From assembly GCF_026745355.1 (NCBI RefSeq), contig NC_079209.1, forward strand, positions 9,284,055 through 9,348,054: a DNA stretch of 64,000 bases. The letters run 5' to 3'. Made by a program: the position numbers and the translations under genes. Under the pieces are notes generated by a model. That model did no database searches. It was not told where the DNA came from and saw only the letters and a list, made by a program, of their open reading frames with translations. Positions 62,409 to 64,000 of this stretch are shown piece after piece; position 1 is the stretch's first letter, and every line of letters begins with the position of its first letter. The DNA comes from Beta vulgaris subsp. vulgaris. Taxonomy: Eukaryota > Streptophyta > Magnoliopsida > Caryophyllales > Amaranthaceae.

Positions 62409-64000
62409 ATGGACGGTGGAGGATGGGGACTTGCTCTTGAATCATCATCATCTGATCATAGGCTCATCACATCCAATAATTTCTTTGCTAATTCATCTTC
62501 TTCATCAATTCTCAACAACAAGAAACATACTAATAATAGTATCATGAGCAAGAACAATAATAATACTCAGCTGTTTCAAGGTCTAGACTTCCCAGTAAAT
62601 CTGCACCGTCGAGGATCAAATGATCATGATCATGATCATCAGCTCGAAGATCATGATCATGATCATGATAATAAGGTTGTAGTTGGTGAAGTTGATTTCT
62701 TTTCTGATCATAAGAATAATAATATTAGTGTAAATAGATCATCATCATCATCAGCTTCTCATCATCAACAACAACAACAACAACAACATCGTGTGAAGGA
62801 GGAAACTTCTTCTCGTGATCATCATCATGCTGCTGCTGTACCTGTACCTGATCCCAACCTCGATGTAAATGTCAGTCTCCTTTTTTTTTTTTTTTTGTGG
62901 GTTTTTCTAGAGTTAGTTAGCTCAAATAAATTTGGTTCATTTATTACTATTTTCAGATCCTATCTAAATATTTATCCAATATATTTTGAAAAGGAAAAAA
63001 AAGTTAATAACTTTAGATCTTACTACTTACCAAGTAGCTGGCCTAATTTTGTGCAACTTTTTTTTTATCGTAAATGGGTCAAGTTTGCGATCAGGGTTTT
63101 AACGAAAGTCATATAGATGGTCATGAACGTATATTAATACTTAGCTGACATATATTTGTGTCTTAAAATTACCAAATTTAAGAAGAATATGAATTGGAGA
63201 TGAGATTTATTAGCTAAGTTCAAATTTTTTATTAAGTTAATAATCGTAATACAATTTTATAAGAATTAAACATTATTGGATGATTAAATTAATTATTCCA
63301 TGTCATAAATTACCAATAAATATTAAAATTTATTTCCCTTAGGGAAATTGTATTATGTTATTTATTTGTTCAAGTATTAGGTGAAATCTTATTTGCTTTG
63401 CATTTATGTTAAAAAAAAACAGACTGGTCTGCATCTTCTCACAACCAATACAGGAAGCGATCAATCTACAGTAGATGATGGTGCTTCTTCGGATGCAGAA
63501 GATAAGAGAAACAAAAACGAGGTAACTATATAATAATAATGATATTTTTCATTTGAAGAAGAATAATGCAAGAAATTTATCTGATGTCATAATTAATTTT
63601 GTCATTATTATTAATTCTTTCATATGTATAATATCATCAGCTAATAGTACTTCAAGCTGAACTACAACGTATGAATACCGAAAATCAGAAGTTGAAATCC
63701 ATGCTATCTCAAGTGAGCAATAACTACAATGCCCTCCAAATGCACTTAGTTACTCTAATGCAGCAACAACAAAATCATCGAAAGGGTGAAAGTAATACAC
63801 AGTTACACGAGGTACATACGTCTATACTACTATATATCTATCTCAAGATAACAAGTCACATTTGATTTTTTTTTTCATTTTCAAAGTTGTAATTAGTTCT
63901 ATCTTTTTTTTTGGTAGAAAAATTAGTTCTATCATTAACTACCATAATTCATTAATTTGTAAAAATTATATTTATGTATGTAGGAAACTATGCAAGGAAA
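62409..64000 (+). CDS. WRKY transcription factor, class IIb (WRKY6/31/42-like), 5' part; runs off the window
   Basis: Exons: 62409-62870 (154 codons, from MDGGGWGLALESSSS), 63423-63521 (33 codons), 63641-63811 (57 codons) and 63984 onward. All introns are GT-AG: GTCAGT...AACAG, GTAACT...TCAG and GTACAT...GTAG, and all three junctions are phase 0. Exon 1 has Ser/Asn runs, a LFQGLDFPVNLHRRGS segment, then His/Asp repeats (DHDHDHQ, DHDHDHDN) and a Gln run. Its end joins to exon 2 as LDVN-TGLHLLTTNTGS, followed by DQSTVDDGASSDAED, the class IIb signature. Exon 3 is the leucine zipper (LQAELQRMNTENQKLKSMLS, ALQMHLVTLMQQQ). These parts precede the WRKY DNA-binding domain, which lies beyond base 64000. 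Class IIb proteins are nuclear regulators of defence, senescence and phosphate responses; the function of this one is inferred only by family. No disruption is seen in the part present. Confidence 0.93.

Noticed and set aside
62871..63116. Extension of WRKY exon 1 to the stop at 63116
   Set aside because: After 62870 the reading frame enters a T-rich intron; a GT donor at 62871 and the join LDVN-TGLHLL to 63423 match the class IIb family.

Overview
This window is repeat-dominated nuclear DNA of a flowering plant, most likely a eudicot; I cannot place the species from sequence alone. The background is AT-rich, introns are plant-like, and plant LINE, Ty1/copia, Ty3/gypsy, CACTA, hAT, Helitron, Tourist, Stowaway and Mutator-type elements are nested in one another. 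The only feature that looks like an intact host gene is the 5' part of a class IIb (WRKY6/31/42-like) WRKY transcription factor gene at the right edge (62409 to beyond 64000, plus strand). It has three complete exons and the start of a fourth.

Layout. 1-4741: decayed L1-type LINE, open at the left. 5984-6890: a rearranged block with a palindrome, an importin-5 (karyopherin beta-3) gene fragment broken into three frames, a 21-bp minisatellite whose polarity flips at one base, and a second hairpin. 8286-8693: Tourist-like MITE. 8988-12467: complete, young gag-only gypsy element (TR-GAG type) with 5-bp TSD CCTAT. 13785-18502: a series of MITEs, including a foldback Mutator-like MITE nested in another TIR element. 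19170-29933: complete Sirevirus-type copia element with two 1.1-kb LTRs, gag, pol, an env-like extra ORF, repeated polypurine motifs and TSD CATCC. 30917-34572: complete CACTA element (TSD AGT) carrying host exon fragments, including an SR45/RNPS1-like RRM in antisense. 34605-41506: copia element on the minus strand, itself hit by a hAT MITE (34867-35163) and a 1.65-kb solo LTR (39141-40788). 43899-44923: Helitron Rep remnant with an intron, interrupted by a third, truncated copia element (44924 to about 48.9 kb, minus) whose LTR contains another hAT MITE (48133-48751). 50988-51482 and 54609-55476: two more hAT elements. 57563-60749: a second LINE with an RNase H domain, containing a third, inverted LINE fragment. 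60803-61087: Tourist MITE. 61091-62408: WRKY upstream region with four W-box cores.

Apart from the WRKY gene there is no pathway. Most coding segments belong to elements whose reading frames are broken, so each was probably dependent on partners elsewhere. The best leads are the captured host-gene pieces (importin-5, SR45-like RRM), the inverted minisatellite, the gag-only element with antisense ORFs, and the layered insertions, whose target-site duplications give a relative order of events. All coordinates and motifs were read by eye; no alignment or database search was run.
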